64,000 nucleotides of DNA, taken from assembly GCF_000003815.2 (NCBI RefSeq), contig NC_049996.1, forward strand, positions 15,385,161 through 15,449,160, read 5' to 3'. A program made the position numbers and the translations under genes. Position 1 is the first letter of the stretch. Every line of letters starts with the position of its first letter. The DNA comes from Branchiostoma floridae (lineage: Eukaryota; Chordata; Leptocardii; Amphioxiformes; Branchiostomatidae). Shown here in pieces: positions 22,801 through 28,603 of this stretch. The notes beneath the pieces are model-generated. The model saw only the letters and a program-made list of their open reading frames with translations. It was not told where the DNA came from and searched no databases.

Positions 22801-24308
22801 ATCAGTCATGATCTCTGCTGGGTAGGCCTTCTCTTTTAGATAACGGGCAATGGACCGATGCTTGCTGGTTAAGCTGTCTGGCTCATATTCTTCGCCACTA
22901 TCCTTGCGTATGCCTATGAAGAATCTTCCCAGCATCTCATCCAAGTCTTCCTCCGACATGTTCTCCGGCCTCCTCTCTTCTCCATTTGCCTCCAGGAACA
23001 ACACGAAGTGACTGATTTCGGCCTCTGTCTTCCTCTTCGTGTTGAGGTTCTTCTCATTGTCAATGTAACTCGAGCTTGAAACACTATCATACTCTTGGAA
23101 AAGAATACTTCTCTTCATCTTGGATGCTGCCATCGTAAAAATGTAACAATTTGGTTCGAGAAGCCAGTGTTCGATCGAATTTTCAACGGCGCGTTCTGTT
23201 TGATCGATGGGACCCTGTGTGATACAACTTTCGAACCCGGGCCGTACGGATAGTTATCATCCAGTCCGGACTACCCGTATCAAACGTTTTCGCGTCACAG
23301 GTATGATATAAATAGTATATAGTGAACGTCGGAGCTAACTATTTTCCGGATGGTACCCAGGCTACCTGGAACGTGTAGGACGTCCGTAAAGTTGGAACTT
23401 TTAACGCCTGATAGCCACATACCTGCAGATATAAATCGAAATTTACTCTTGATCTCTTGTAGGGCATTTCTGTTCACCCTGGTAAACCAACAAGGGGTGG
23501 AGCCGACACGTTTCCACATCCTTAACAAGAAGTTTGCCACATCACACCATCCAAAGTAAGTATTAGCAGAGTTGGACAAGTTTTCTAAAATTCACTTGTC
23601 CTATCGAGCAAGTACATAGAAAATTTACTTGTCCGAACTATCTTTTCACTTGTCCGGTAATTTAAATGACATTTGTCAAGTATTTTCAATTCCATCAATG
23701 GAATTTGTTTATTGTTGACTCAATTTTTCTGTGTTAAGCAATGCTTGATGCTATGACTGAAAGGTCACATGTATGTCAAAATCTCTCTCATGGAAAAATC
23801 TTACTTGTCCGATCGGACAAGTGGCCATGCACTCACCTGATCAGCATTTTCACTTGCCCTGGACAATCAAGCTAGTGGACTTGTCCAACCCTGATTAGCT
23901 GACAGCATTGTCCATGGAGTGTTGAGAAATATTTAAGCAATAACCTGATAGAAAGACGATTCCATAAGATTCTAAACTTTTATTTGTCTCCTTTTGGATG
24001 ATAAGAAAGGGCATCTGGAGTTACTGTATTGATATCTTTCTATATAATCATACAGTATTGTAAAGTATACATCATTGAGTATCATGTACTTTGACTTATG
24101 ACAGGTCTTCACTCTGTTCTGCAGTTTTGGACCCATCTTCGGAGCGGGCGCGGACCTCTATATCGCTAACAACTGCCACACAGGCACGGAGTGTTACTCC
24201 AACTTACCGCACTCGTACAGCGGCGACAATGCCTCCTGCAGTATACTCATGGGGGATTATTACTTCAACGTTCTAGACTACGAGGTCTTCACTCTGGGCG
24301 ACCATTAA
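1884..24308 (+). CDS. BTB-BACK-TLDc domain protein, 11 exons, 490 aa
   Basis: Coding exons are 1884-2102, 3141-3233, 3754-3925, 4742-4878, 15724-15840, 17260-17369, 18184-18324, 19515-19632, 20765-20853, 23463-23555 and 24125-24308. All have GT-AG boundaries and phases that match across every junction. Residues about 20-135 form a BTB/POZ domain ([10 protein letters not shown], then [19 protein letters not shown] and [11 protein letters not shown]). Residues about 145-245 look like a BACK helical domain ([25 protein letters not shown]). Residues about 295-490 form a TLDc domain ([39 protein letters not shown], and the final [14 protein letters not shown]). BTB-BACK proteins often act as Cullin-3 adaptors, and TLDc domains are linked to oxidation resistance and V-ATPase binding, so a ligase-adaptor role is an inference. 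No signal peptide or membrane segment is seen. The start was chosen for its ACCATGG context and fit to BTB length. Many of its exons have copied edges in adjoining introns. Confidence 0.88.
2240..2325. repeat. Fragment of a dispersed repeat ending CTTGTCCAACCCTGG
   Basis: The end of this fragment matches the right end of the element at 23567-23893, and its interior is similarly rich in GGCAAGT and CTTGCCC words. It lies in intron 1 of the BTB-TLDc gene, directly before an echo of the exon 1 tail. It is probably a truncated MITE copy. Confidence 0.5.
2329..2712 (+). repeat. Two echoes of the exon 1 3' end with donor sites
   Basis: The exon 1 tail (2070-2102, ending TTCTGGAGCAAG followed by GTAGGT) recurs at about 2329-2362 with 'GTACCAGAGATACAAGAGGG' then TTCTGGAGCAAG and GTAGGC. 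It recurs again, more decayed, at about 2684-2709 (GACTTCTGGAGTAAG then GTAGGT). Both echoes keep a usable-looking donor but have no acceptor in a sensible position before them. They look like intronic copies of the exon edge. Confidence 0.75.
3470..3753 (+). repeat. Tandem copies of the exon 3 splice acceptor and exon start
   Basis: Four units of about 62-71 bp precede the genuine exon 3. Each has TATATTTYGTACAG, then ATGACACTGAATGATACC, then TTTTAGATAGTTAACTGTG. The fifth occurrence (3740-3790) is the real exon, where the sequence goes on to encode [10 protein letters not shown]. In the four copies the frame reaches a TAG soon after TTT. This is a small array of decoy acceptors. Confidence 0.85.
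4018..4389. mobile_element. MITE with long terminal inverted repeats
   Basis: The ends are near-perfect inverted repeats. The left end reads TAAGGCCACACCAATTTAAT and continues into TTCTTGGTTCACGGATT. The right end carries the reverse complement (AATCCGTGAACCAAGAAATT, then CAATTGGTGTGGCCTA). The element is about 370 bp, AT-rich inside and has no coding potential. It lies in intron 3 of the BTB-TLDc gene. The superfamily cannot be assigned because I see no clear target-site duplication. Confidence 0.75.
4596..4645 (+). repeat. Echo of the exon 4 acceptor and first codons
   Basis: This stretch (ACATCTTTATTTAAAACTTT, CTTAAG, then AAGGAGCCAAAGAGATCTAC) parallels the true exon 4 boundary at about 4720-4765 (ACATCTATAAACTTTCTTAAG, then GAGGAGCCACAGAGATCCAT). 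It lies about 120 bp upstream of the real exon and cannot extend in the BACK-domain frame. Confidence 0.6.
5005..5215 (+). mobile_element. tRNA-related SINE-like fragment
   Basis: The segment has a box B-like word (GGTTCAAAGCC) about 30 bp after GGCGCTGTGGCAGTG, which could be an A box. A conserved tail follows (CCCTTGGAAAGGCACTTAAC, then TTCAGGTGAAAATGAGTACC). Similar tails occur near 2990-3050 and 15160-15200. This pattern fits a tRNA-derived short interspersed element. Poly-A or microsatellite ends are not clear, so the limits are approximate. Confidence 0.5.
6000..6843. repeat. Degenerate tandem array copying the 3' end of the last C1q exon
   Basis: About six units with a period of roughly 150-180 bp carry CTGCCTAACTATTGTAG, then CGTGTGGATCAGCATTCCGG, then AGAAGGTTGC and GGTCGTATCTTGACATGACA. 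Read on the - strand this is the end of the C1q coding sequence ([14 protein letters not shown] and the stop) plus the start of the 3' flank. Copies sit near 6012, 6170, 6322, 6515 and 6700; the true exon end is at 6844. Units also carry (TA)n tracts, the longest at about 6620-6645. Confidence 0.8.
6844..11409 (-). CDS. Secreted collagen-C1q domain protein, 3 exons, 461 aa
   Basis: Exons on the - strand are 11409-10311, 8068-7932 and 6993-6844, in phases 1 and 0. A signal peptide ([21 protein letters not shown]) is followed by a Cys-containing segment (CKIRC). Interrupted Gly-X-Y runs follow at residues about 58-135, 148-169, 187-231 and 246-311. The breaks contain CKEC and Tyr/Ser-rich linkers. 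A C1q globular head occupies about 337-461 ([47 protein letters not shown]). Such proteins trimerise through the C1q head and collagen stalk and act outside cells, as in C1q/TNF-related proteins and short-chain collagens. The gene is nested in intron 4 of the BTB-TLDc gene on the opposite strand. A one-to-one orthologue cannot be named. The last exon has repeated copies of both its edges. Confidence 0.9.
6985..7470. repeat. Tandem array copying the acceptor and start of the last C1q exon
   Basis: The + strand word CCCTGCTGGGGAGGGGGGCA, followed by GAACACAAAAGTTTAGGATT, occurs at 6992, about 7128, about 7304 and about 7431. On the - strand this is the pyrimidine tract and acceptor of the last C1q exon. 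The copy near 7275-7300 also includes the first exon codons (GMNMSGHA). The units are about 130-175 bp and share AAGGTCAAGG and AAGATTTGCCCTGACC words. Confidence 0.85.
8125..8300. repeat. Dispersed repeat with CACTGCGAAC / CCACCGCGAAC words
   Basis: The string GATGCAGAAATATTTGCAGTGG, followed by CACTGCGAACTC and ACCACCGCGAACATTTCC, is closely matched by 54450-54610 (GTGCAGAAATATTCGCGGTGG, CACTGCGAACTTAAACCCAC). The two copies are diverged members of one family with internal inverted symmetry (GCGGTGG versus CCACCGC). There is no coding potential. Confidence 0.6.
8908..9210. mobile_element. MITE, TAAGGCCATATTGATTTGAT family
   Basis: The left end TAAGGCCATATTGATTTGAT continues TATATGGATGACAT. 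It is mirrored by the right end ATGTCATCCATATGATCAAA, then TCAGCCTAA. A second copy with the same left end starts at 62553; its right end at 63010 lies beyond an N gap. The element is about 300 bp and non-coding. It sits between exons of the C1q gene and inside intron 4 of the BTB gene. Confidence 0.7.
9238..9760. repeat. Segment bounded by a 35-bp direct repeat
   Basis: AGGTTTTAACAGCCCAGCAA, then GTCGGGAGGGGGGCA, occurs at about 9238-9273. It recurs with one or two changes at about 9723-9758. The 450 bp between contains no ORF of note. The limits would fit a degraded element with direct termini or a local duplication; I cannot choose. Confidence 0.5.
11411..11545. repeat. Duplicated 5' edge of the C1q gene
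   Basis: The word ACTGAGAATGTCACCCTTGC, followed by AGCTTG, occurs just upstream of the C1q start codon (about 11415) and again at about 11502. A CTGTGAAGCTTTTCTGTGAAGC duplication lies between. On the - strand the first copy is the immediate 5' leader of the ATG. It is a weaker instance of the edge duplications seen elsewhere in the window. Confidence 0.55.
11781..11953. mobile_element. MITE, TCTCCAAGCAGATC family (copy 1)
   Basis: The left end TAATCTCCAAGCAGATCC with inner GATAGTATCAAA is mirrored by TTTGATACTATCTTATGCCA and then AAATCTGCCTTGAGATTA. The interior is also palindromic (GCCAGAGGAGTGAAGCTGGC versus GGCCAGCTGTAGTCTCC). Related copies lie at 40445-40590. Single ends lie at about 44330 and 55575. 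Confidence 0.75.
12000..15080. other. Intron 4 sequence of the BTB-TLDc gene, repeat-rich, no exon seen
   Basis: I see no coding exon on either strand. Short pieces of known repeats occur. One is the TACTCAAGCAACTGGATATG family at about 13440, also present at 3268, 7690 and 24350. Another is the GTACAACAATTGTACAAGGT word at about 12455, shared with 38610 and 61510. The rest is AT-rich unique-looking sequence. Confidence 0.5.
15085..15320 (+). mobile_element. SINE-like repeat fragment
   Basis: The segment has TAGTGAGCATTGGGCTCAGA followed by TAGTTCAATAC, which resembles A and B boxes. A tail follows: CCCTTGGGAAAGGC, GTATCTGATTTGGGGTGGGG, AGGTAAAAGGC and CCTAGACACA. The same tail (GGTACCTGATTTCGGTTGGG, GAGGTAAAAAGCC, CCCTAGACATAGTGG) occurs at 59800-59900. 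It is probably a tRNA-derived family with a non-tRNA 3' part. Confidence 0.5.
15841..16771 (+). repeat. 30-bp minisatellite built from an exon 5 donor and acceptor-like sequence
   Basis: About 30 tandem units of 30 bp read GTGTGTGGCAGGTAGGGTCA and then CTTTCTACAG. The unit derives from the exon 5 3' edge (GGTGTGCCAG, then GTAGGTTCACTTTCTACAG). Each unit therefore holds a donor-like CAG/GTAGG and an acceptor-like TTTCTACAG/G. Variants GGTTCACTT, GGGTCACTT and GGGCCACTT rotate as a 90-bp higher-order unit in the first nine copies. The unit is exactly ten codons and the exon 5 frame stays open across the whole array (repeat peptide [10 protein letters not shown]). Another + frame and one - frame are also open. 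Confidence 0.95.
16772..16844 (+). repeat. Second, partial copy of BACK exon 5
   Basis: Positions 16772-16844 repeat 15768-15840 with two substitutions (AGC to AAC, and a silent CCG to CCT). They encode [20 protein letters not shown] and then RVCQ, followed by a donor (GTATGG). The first 44 bases of exon 5 ([15 protein letters not shown]) are missing, and no conventional acceptor precedes the copy, only the array. The copy could be used only if the array were retained or if a minisatellite AG were chosen. Confidence 0.9.
17807..18133. mobile_element. MITE with CAGGGCTCGAAATT ends (copy 1)
   Basis: The left end CAGGGCTCGAAATTCATTTT and the right end AGTATTTCAAGCCCTG are inverted repeats. The interior has repeated TTGGGTGCACC words in both orientations. 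A second member with the same ends but a different interior lies at 50704-51034. The element lies in intron 6 of the BTB gene and ends 50 bp before exon 7. Confidence 0.75.
18325..19085 (+). repeat. Five echoes of the exon 7 3' end with donor sites
   Basis: After the true exon 7 end (CTCAACCAATG then GTAAGG at 18325), the block GACAGACATTCTGAGCAGGG, AGAGACTGCCTCTACAAAGG, GTACTCAACC recurs five times. Each block ends in a TG/GTAAGG donor, near 18460, 18593, 18753, 18917 and 19068. The spacing is about 130-165 bp, and the intron part (CCTGCCTCTGTAGAGCC, GACCATGTTGGTGTCCC) is carried along. The copies lack a proper acceptor and are not in an open frame as exons. Confidence 0.9.
19640..20330. other. 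Intron 8 sequence of the BTB-TLDc gene, nothing recognised
   Basis: No exon or clear repeat boundary is seen in this AT-rich stretch. A word near 19950-19985 (TTTCGTGCAATTAAGTTCTA, then TCTTCTTCATG) resembles the 3' tail seen at 61510-61545 (CGTGCAATAAAGTTCTTCTT). It may be the 3' end of a non-LTR retroelement. Confidence 0.4.
20333..20670. repeat. (GTTT)n tract followed by AT-rich 70-bp tandem duplication
   Basis: Six GTTT repeats lead into a block with a CTCCTCC / GGAGGAG hairpin (GCAGGAGGAGGGAAAAAGC versus GCTCCCTCCTCCTTTAAAC). About two and a half copies of a unit of about 74 bp follow (AATAATAAAGTAAAGTAATA, GATACAATAAGGATAA, GTAATTAATGGT). The composition suggests the end of a retroelement or a simple AT-rich satellite; the class is not determined. 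Confidence 0.55.
21201..23364. mobile_element. DNA element with TIRs enclosing a tyrosine recombinase gene
   Basis: The left end TAGCCTGGGTACCATCAGGA (21201-21220) is the reverse complement of the right end (23345-23364) at 19 of 20 positions. Inside, a shared AT-rich block (TATATAGTG, then ATGAATGTCAGAGCTA at about 21505-21540, and GAACGTCGGAGCTA at about 23320-23337) appears as a direct repeat. This would fit a Crypton-like core bounded by direct repeats, nested inside a TIR element, or a single TIR element that carries a tyrosine recombinase. No target-site duplication is clear. It is located in intron 9 of the BTB-TLDc gene. Confidence 0.65.
21894..23133 (-). pseudogene. Crypton-like tyrosine recombinase, one frameshift
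   Basis: Two overlapping - strand frames (23133-22252 and 22343-21894) together cover one protein of about 410 aa. The N-terminal half has a helical DNA-binding-like region ([23 protein letters not shown]) and the first catalytic Arg region ([20 protein letters not shown]). After the frame change come [10 protein letters not shown], the HxxR box (NHSARKT) and the GH...Y segment ([14 protein letters not shown]), followed by a Ser-rich tail. All recognised tyrosine-recombinase catalytic residues (R, H-x-x-R, H, Y) are present, as in Cryptons and DUF3504 host proteins. The shift must lie near 22290-22320, between EVWF and LSMGKNK. One indel breaks an otherwise intact gene: recent decay, or a sequencing error. 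Confidence 0.75.
23567..23893. mobile_element. MITE with CAGAGTTGGACAAG / CTTGTCCAACCCTG ends
   Basis: The left end CAGAGTTGGACAAGTTTTCT is mirrored by AGTGGACTTGTCCAACCCTG at the right. The interior is dense with ACTTGTCC and GGACAAGT words in both orientations. It begins 12 bp after the exon 10 donor of the BTB-TLDc gene and fills much of intron 10. A truncated relative is at about 2240-2325. Confidence 0.75.
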
Positions 24309-25645
24309 ATATTCGGGTTCTTTTCCGCATTCGCCAAATAGACTATTACTCAAGCAACTGGACATGATTTTGAAAATGGTCAGACGTTTCAGGTAATAGC
24401 CACTACCTCTTGGCAATGACACTTGTTGAAGAAGAGATTTTATACCCTTACTATGAATGGTTAGGGTATAGTTAGGGTAGAAAATCTGCTTTTCAACAAG
24501 ATCATCTCAGTGTCACTGACAAAAGGTATTGGATGCTACCTGAAACGCCCGACCGTTTCTAAAATCATATCCAGTTGCTTGCTATTTGGCATATCTTATT
24601 ACCTGGATGTCAAACCTTCATCGACGTAGCCTTTCCACATTGTTTAGGTATGCAGCTAAAAGAAATCCCTATGAATTATGGAAAAGTTTTTTTATAGTTG
24701 TAACATTTGAGCGTTGTTCTAACAGAAAAGAAACACTCACCCTGAATTTTCAGTTGATCTCGCCGACCCGCCGTCATAATATAATATATTGCCAGATGTT
24801 TGTCCCCATTCCCCTGGTTATATTCAACCAGAAGAAGAAAAAGAGTTCAATGGACACAGACGTTTGTCAAGAACAACACACATCAAAGCCTACGAAGAAT
24901 ACTTGAAGTTCTTTATTACATTGGTGATGCTGCCGGTAATCAAATCATATTACTGAACCCAAGTTAAAAAGCCTCAGCTAAGACGTACGAACTGTGATTT
25001 GCCAAACCATTATACGTGTCTAAAACTTGTAGGTTAGTCTCCAATTAAGATTACATTTGATAATGAATTCTAAATATTATTAGAATAACTATCTGGTATT
25101 GCAAAGTAGTCTTTGAATTCCTTAGAAAGATTATTAAGAAAGACACATGTTCATGACTTAAGGATAACGAACTCCCAAGGGCAGGAACTCTCCGAGGATA
25201 AACTGAAGTGGACTGATGCGTCATCATGATCGCTTACATCTCGTTGATGCATCAGAACTAAGTCTACCTGCATGCAATTCAGACGTAATTAAACTCTCTA
25301 ACAGCTACTACATTTACAATGTTGTACAATTGTTTAAAAAATGTTTGCTGGCATAACACACCTTGAGGAGAAGATTCCACCTTACTATACATGTGTATGA
25401 CGAGTATCAGTTAAGCGCACAATAGTGTGTGATGATACATGCTGACATCTTAGAATCAACTCACAATATGAAAAGGCCCTTTCTATGACACGGACAGCAA
25501 TATTAGAACAACACGGTTGAACACGTTTTCATATTCCATTATCGCCGTATTTGCATGAGTTTCTAATACAATGAGAAAATGCATTTTCTCGGCATGACTT
25601 GTACTGTGGATTAGACAGCAATATCCCAACAACACGATTGAACAT
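24309..25645. other. Convergent intergenic region between BTB-TLDc and kinase copy 1
   Basis: The region separates the 3' ends of two convergent genes. An ATTAAA word overlaps the BTB stop codon, but no canonical AATAAA follows closely. Positions 24344-24590 form a hairpin element. The rest has no ORF with coding character. Two TTTATT words on the + strand (AATAAA on the - strand) near 24910 could serve the kinase gene but are about 730 bp past its stop. Confidence 0.5.
24344..24590. mobile_element. Hairpin MITE, TACTCAAGCAACTGGAYATG family
   Basis: The left arm has TATTACTCAAGCAACTGGAC, ATGATTTTGAAAATGGTCAG and CGTTTCAGGTA. The right arm has the inverse (TACCTGAAACGCCCGACCGT, then AAAATCATATCCAGTTGCTT). 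The same arm sequence appears singly at about 3270, 7695 and 13440, so this is a dispersed family. Here it lies directly after the BTB-TLDc stop codon. Confidence 0.75.
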
Positions 25646-28525
25646 TCAAACTGTGGTTTCCTTTTCCGTAATCATCGTGTGACACATTTGCATGAGTTTC
25701 GTCTCTAGAACATTCGGAACCGGCCTTTCTGGTGGACTTTCCCGCCAACACGACATCATGACGTCATACATCTCTCCGGAACAATCCGGAGGCCTCCTCA
25801 GCCGGACTCCCCTCCGGAGTGTCCTGGCGAGCTGGTGGCAGGTTGGTTGGTTGTTGCCACCGTAACGCGGTTCTCGTCCCAGCGTGGCGATCTCCCACAG
25901 CAGCACGCCGAAGGACCAGACGTCACTCTGACAGGTGTACTCGCCTGTCTCTAAAGACTCCACAGACATCCAGTTCAACGGCAATACTTCATGTCCTACG
26001 TTGTTTGTATCTCGATCAGCCGGTTCTTTGCCACGTTTATCATTGGACACGTGTTGGACAGTGGTATAGACGTCACGGGCCTGTCCGAAGTCGGCCAGCT
26101 TGGCCACGTTGTCGGCAGTGATGAGGACGTTCCGAGCGGCCACGTCACCGTGAGTGAGAGCCAGACGCTGGAGCTCCTGAAGAGCGCGGGCAATGTGTAC
26201 GGCGTAGCGGAGATTACTATTATATGGGAGAGGCTGTGCGTGTGGTCGGTTTTGCCGTCGTTTCTGTTGCAGCAAACGTAAAAGGCAGCCTTTGGAAGCG
26301 TATTCCATGACGATATACGTTTTAGTCGACTCATTGACCAATGCCAACAGCTGGATGATGTTGGAGCGAAGGTTGTCGTGATGCCGATCCTCGTGCACGG
26401 CTACCAAGATGGCTGCCTCCCTGAAGAAGCTGCGGTAACACGGACCGTCTCGTGTGCGAACCTCCTTGGCAGCAACGGTGACGTCCCCGGCAGATGTCTT
26501 GAGCCTGGCCCGAATGACGTGACCGAACCTGCCCATACCTACCAGCTGACCGAGTGTCAGATGTCGGCTGGTCGTGCCCCAGCGCCTGAGCCAGCCCGGT
26601 CGGACGGCCTGCGCCAGATCTGACTCCACCTGCTCCAGCTGCAGAAGGGCTTCGGTCTCTCTGTCTCTGTCTGGCTGTCCACAACACAACTGTCTCCTTT
26701 TGTACAGCATTATTATTGTCGCTACGCATGCAGCCAGTACGATTATGGATCCAACTGGCACAAGGCTCTCCAGTAGTGGCACTGTTTGTTCTGCTCGCTT
26801 TTCGTCACAGTTCTTCCCTGTCCAGGGCGCAACGCACGTGCAGCTGCCGTCCACGTTGTCGCAGGTGGCGTTGTTCTTACAGGTGCAGGTCAGTTGGCAT
26901 CCCAGACCGTGCCTGTATCTCGGACAGGGTACGTCACACCACAGTCCGTACCAGCCGGCCGTGCAGGTACACTTGCCGTCGCTGGGGCTACAGCTCGCAC
27001 CGTTTCGGCAGCGGCACTTCTTCAGACACCGCTCGCCGAAGGTTCCGTTCCGGCAGGTTGCCTGACACCTGGTTCCCGTCCACCCCGGGGGACAGACGCA
27101 GCCATCCCGCCAGTCACAGGCCGCGCCTTGGAGGCAGTCACAAGCTTCGTCACAGAACTCGCCTTTTCGATTAGGCGGGCACTTGGCAATGTCAACTACA
27201 ATGGTTGCATTGAAGACATTTCCATTGGCGTCTGAAGCCTGGCACTGGTAGAGACCATTGTCTTTCAACCGTATGTTGAAAAGAGTTTGTTCTAATCGAG
27301 TAGCATTGCTCCTAGCAATCTCTGATCCGTTTGCAAGTCGCAATACTAACATTGTGGCACTGACGTGATGGACTTGACAGTGAACAGTGACGTTAGCGGA
27401 AATGTAGATATCAGAAGGGTCGCTAGGTATCGTCGTTACAGAAACACCAGGCTTTGGAATGTCACAGGCGACACCTTGCCACCCGGCTGTACATTTGCAG
27501 GCACCATTGAAGCCATGGCAACGGGCACCATTTTTACAGATGCAGATCTGATCACAAATAACGCCATATTTATCGGGATCGCAGCCGACCGGCGTCAAAT
27601 CAAAAGTTAGGGTTTCAACATGCACAATGACGATTCTTCCAAATTGTTTTTGTGAAATTTCGACAGGATCCAGCAGTGTCGGAAATTGGCAAACATAATG
27701 AGTTTTGCTTTTCTTTGGAAATGCGAAGGAAAATAACCATATTAAAATCGGATTCTGAAGTTTTTCTTTCAATTGAGGGATCTGCTGTTCTAAGTAACGC
27801 AGGTCTTCCCTTTGACTTTTGTGATTGTGGATAAGCTCTATTGACAGTTTTGGCAGTATGTCATCAGATTTAGCACTACATGATAGGTACGAATTCTCTA
27901 TCCTCTTCCACTGTCCTGACTCAAAGGCAAAGTCATCCAGTCTATGGACTGCGATTGCTATACGAGCCTGACACCTACTGTCTGTTGTAATTAAAATAGT
28001 AGGATCGTCCGTGTTCCATTGCTCAAGAGGTTTGCTAATTGTCTGCTCAAAAGAAACAACATCTCCGTCAGCTGTCTCAGCTTCTGCACTCAGCGAAATA
28101 CTGAATAGAAATTCCTTAGACCGGTTCCCGTTAAGGTTGACCGGTGTTGCACACGTCTCGTTGTACACAGGAGGATAGCCCAAAACGTTTCTCACATTTA
28201 CTTTGATACTGACGACATGGTGACCAGGGTCTTGGAGCCCTCCGACACGAACCTTTAAAAGATACTCTGACTGTACTGACCAGTCCATCGGCCTGGCCAC
28301 CACAACTGTACAGTTCGTACTCACAGAGAAGCGACCATAGCGATCCCCCTCCAACATCACACACGGAAGTTCCGCTTTCTTCTGTCCAAGCAAATTCGGC
28401 AAACTGACAACTCCTGTTCCAATCTCGGCATTTTCAAACACAGAAACAGTGAAGTTGGTGCCTTCATCGGCCCGGCAAAGAAGAAAATATAGATCCAGCA
28501 GAAGTATGACACCTTTGATTGCCAT
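25646..28525 (-). CDS. Receptor tyrosine kinase paralogue 1 (intronless), 959 aa
   Basis: The start at 28525 is preferred because MAIKGVILLLDLYFLLCRA is a signal peptide; the frame is open a further 26 codons upstream. The ectodomain opens with a cadherin-like repeat (FTVSVFENAEIGTGVVSL through VRNVLGYPPVYNET). A spacer, one EGF module (CKNGARCHGFNGACKCTAGW), an Ig-like domain (VTVHCQ to YQCQASD) and a string of laminin/EGF-type modules follow. A TM helix (VGSIIVLAACVATIIML) precedes the kinase, which has GMGRFG, VAAKE, HGDVAARN, DFG, PLNWMS and SDVWSFGVLLWE. All key catalytic residues are present, so it should be active. Architecture and WMS-ESL motif fit receptor tyrosine kinases, and the EGF-Ig mix resembles Tie receptors. 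No direct orthologue is claimed. The C-terminus ETTV fits a class I PDZ ligand. Confidence 0.88.
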   Translation of the reverse strand: MAIKGVILLLDLYFLLCRADEGTNFTVSVFENAEIGTGVVSLPNLLGQKKAELPCVMLEGDRYGRFSVSTNCTVVVARPMDWSVQSEYLLKVRVGGLQDPGHHVVSIKVNVRNVLGYPPVYNETCATPVNLNGNRSKEFLFSISLSAEAETADGDVVSFEQTISKPLEQWNTDDPTILITTDSRCQARIAIAVHRLDDFAFESGQWKRIENSYLSCSAKSDDILPKLSIELIHNHKSQREDLRYLEQQIPQLKEKLQNPILIWLFSFAFPKKSKTHYVCQFPTLLDPVEISQKQFGRIVIVHVETLTFDLTPVGCDPDKYGVICDQICICKNGARCHGFNGACKCTAGWQGVACDIPKPGVSVTTIPSDPSDIYISANVTVHCQVHHVSATMLVLRLANGSEIARSNATRLEQTLFNIRLKDNGLYQCQASDANGNVFNATIVVDIAKCPPNRKGEFCDEACDCLQGAACDWRDGCVCPPGWTGTRCQATCRNGTFGERCLKKCRCRNGASCSPSDGKCTCTAGWYGLWCDVPCPRYRHGLGCQLTCTCKNNATCDNVDGSCTCVAPWTGKNCDEKRAEQTVPLLESLVPVGSIIVLAACVATIIMLYKRRQLCCGQPDRDRETEALLQLEQVESDLAQAVRPGWLRRWGTTSRHLTLGQLVGMGRFGHVIRARLKTSAGDVTVAAKEVRTRDGPCYRSFFREAAILVAVHEDRHHDNLRSNIIQLLALVNESTKTYIVMEYASKGCLLRLLQQKRRQNRPHAQPLPYNSNLRYAVHIARALQELQRLALTHGDVAARNVLITADNVAKLADFGQARDVYTTVQHVSNDKRGKEPADRDTNNVGHEVLPLNWMSVESLETGEYTCQSDVWSFGVLLWEIATLGREPRYGGNNQPTCHQLARTLRRGVRLRRPPDCSGEMYDVMMSCWRESPPERPVPNVLETKLMQMCHTMITEKETTV

Positions 28526-28603
28526 ATTGCGGTCACGATTGTGCTCTATATCTAGACTTCCGCATCTACAAACAGCGCTTCCTGATTTTGTTGAAGATAT
28601 CAT

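Noticed and set aside
26378-27235. Long + strand ORFs opposite the kinase genes (also 30454-30699, 31292-31765, 35873-36313)
   Set aside because: They recur at the same place in all three paralogues only because the sense coding sequence is conserved and GC-rich. Composition is Arg/Cys-rich shadow sequence with no domain.
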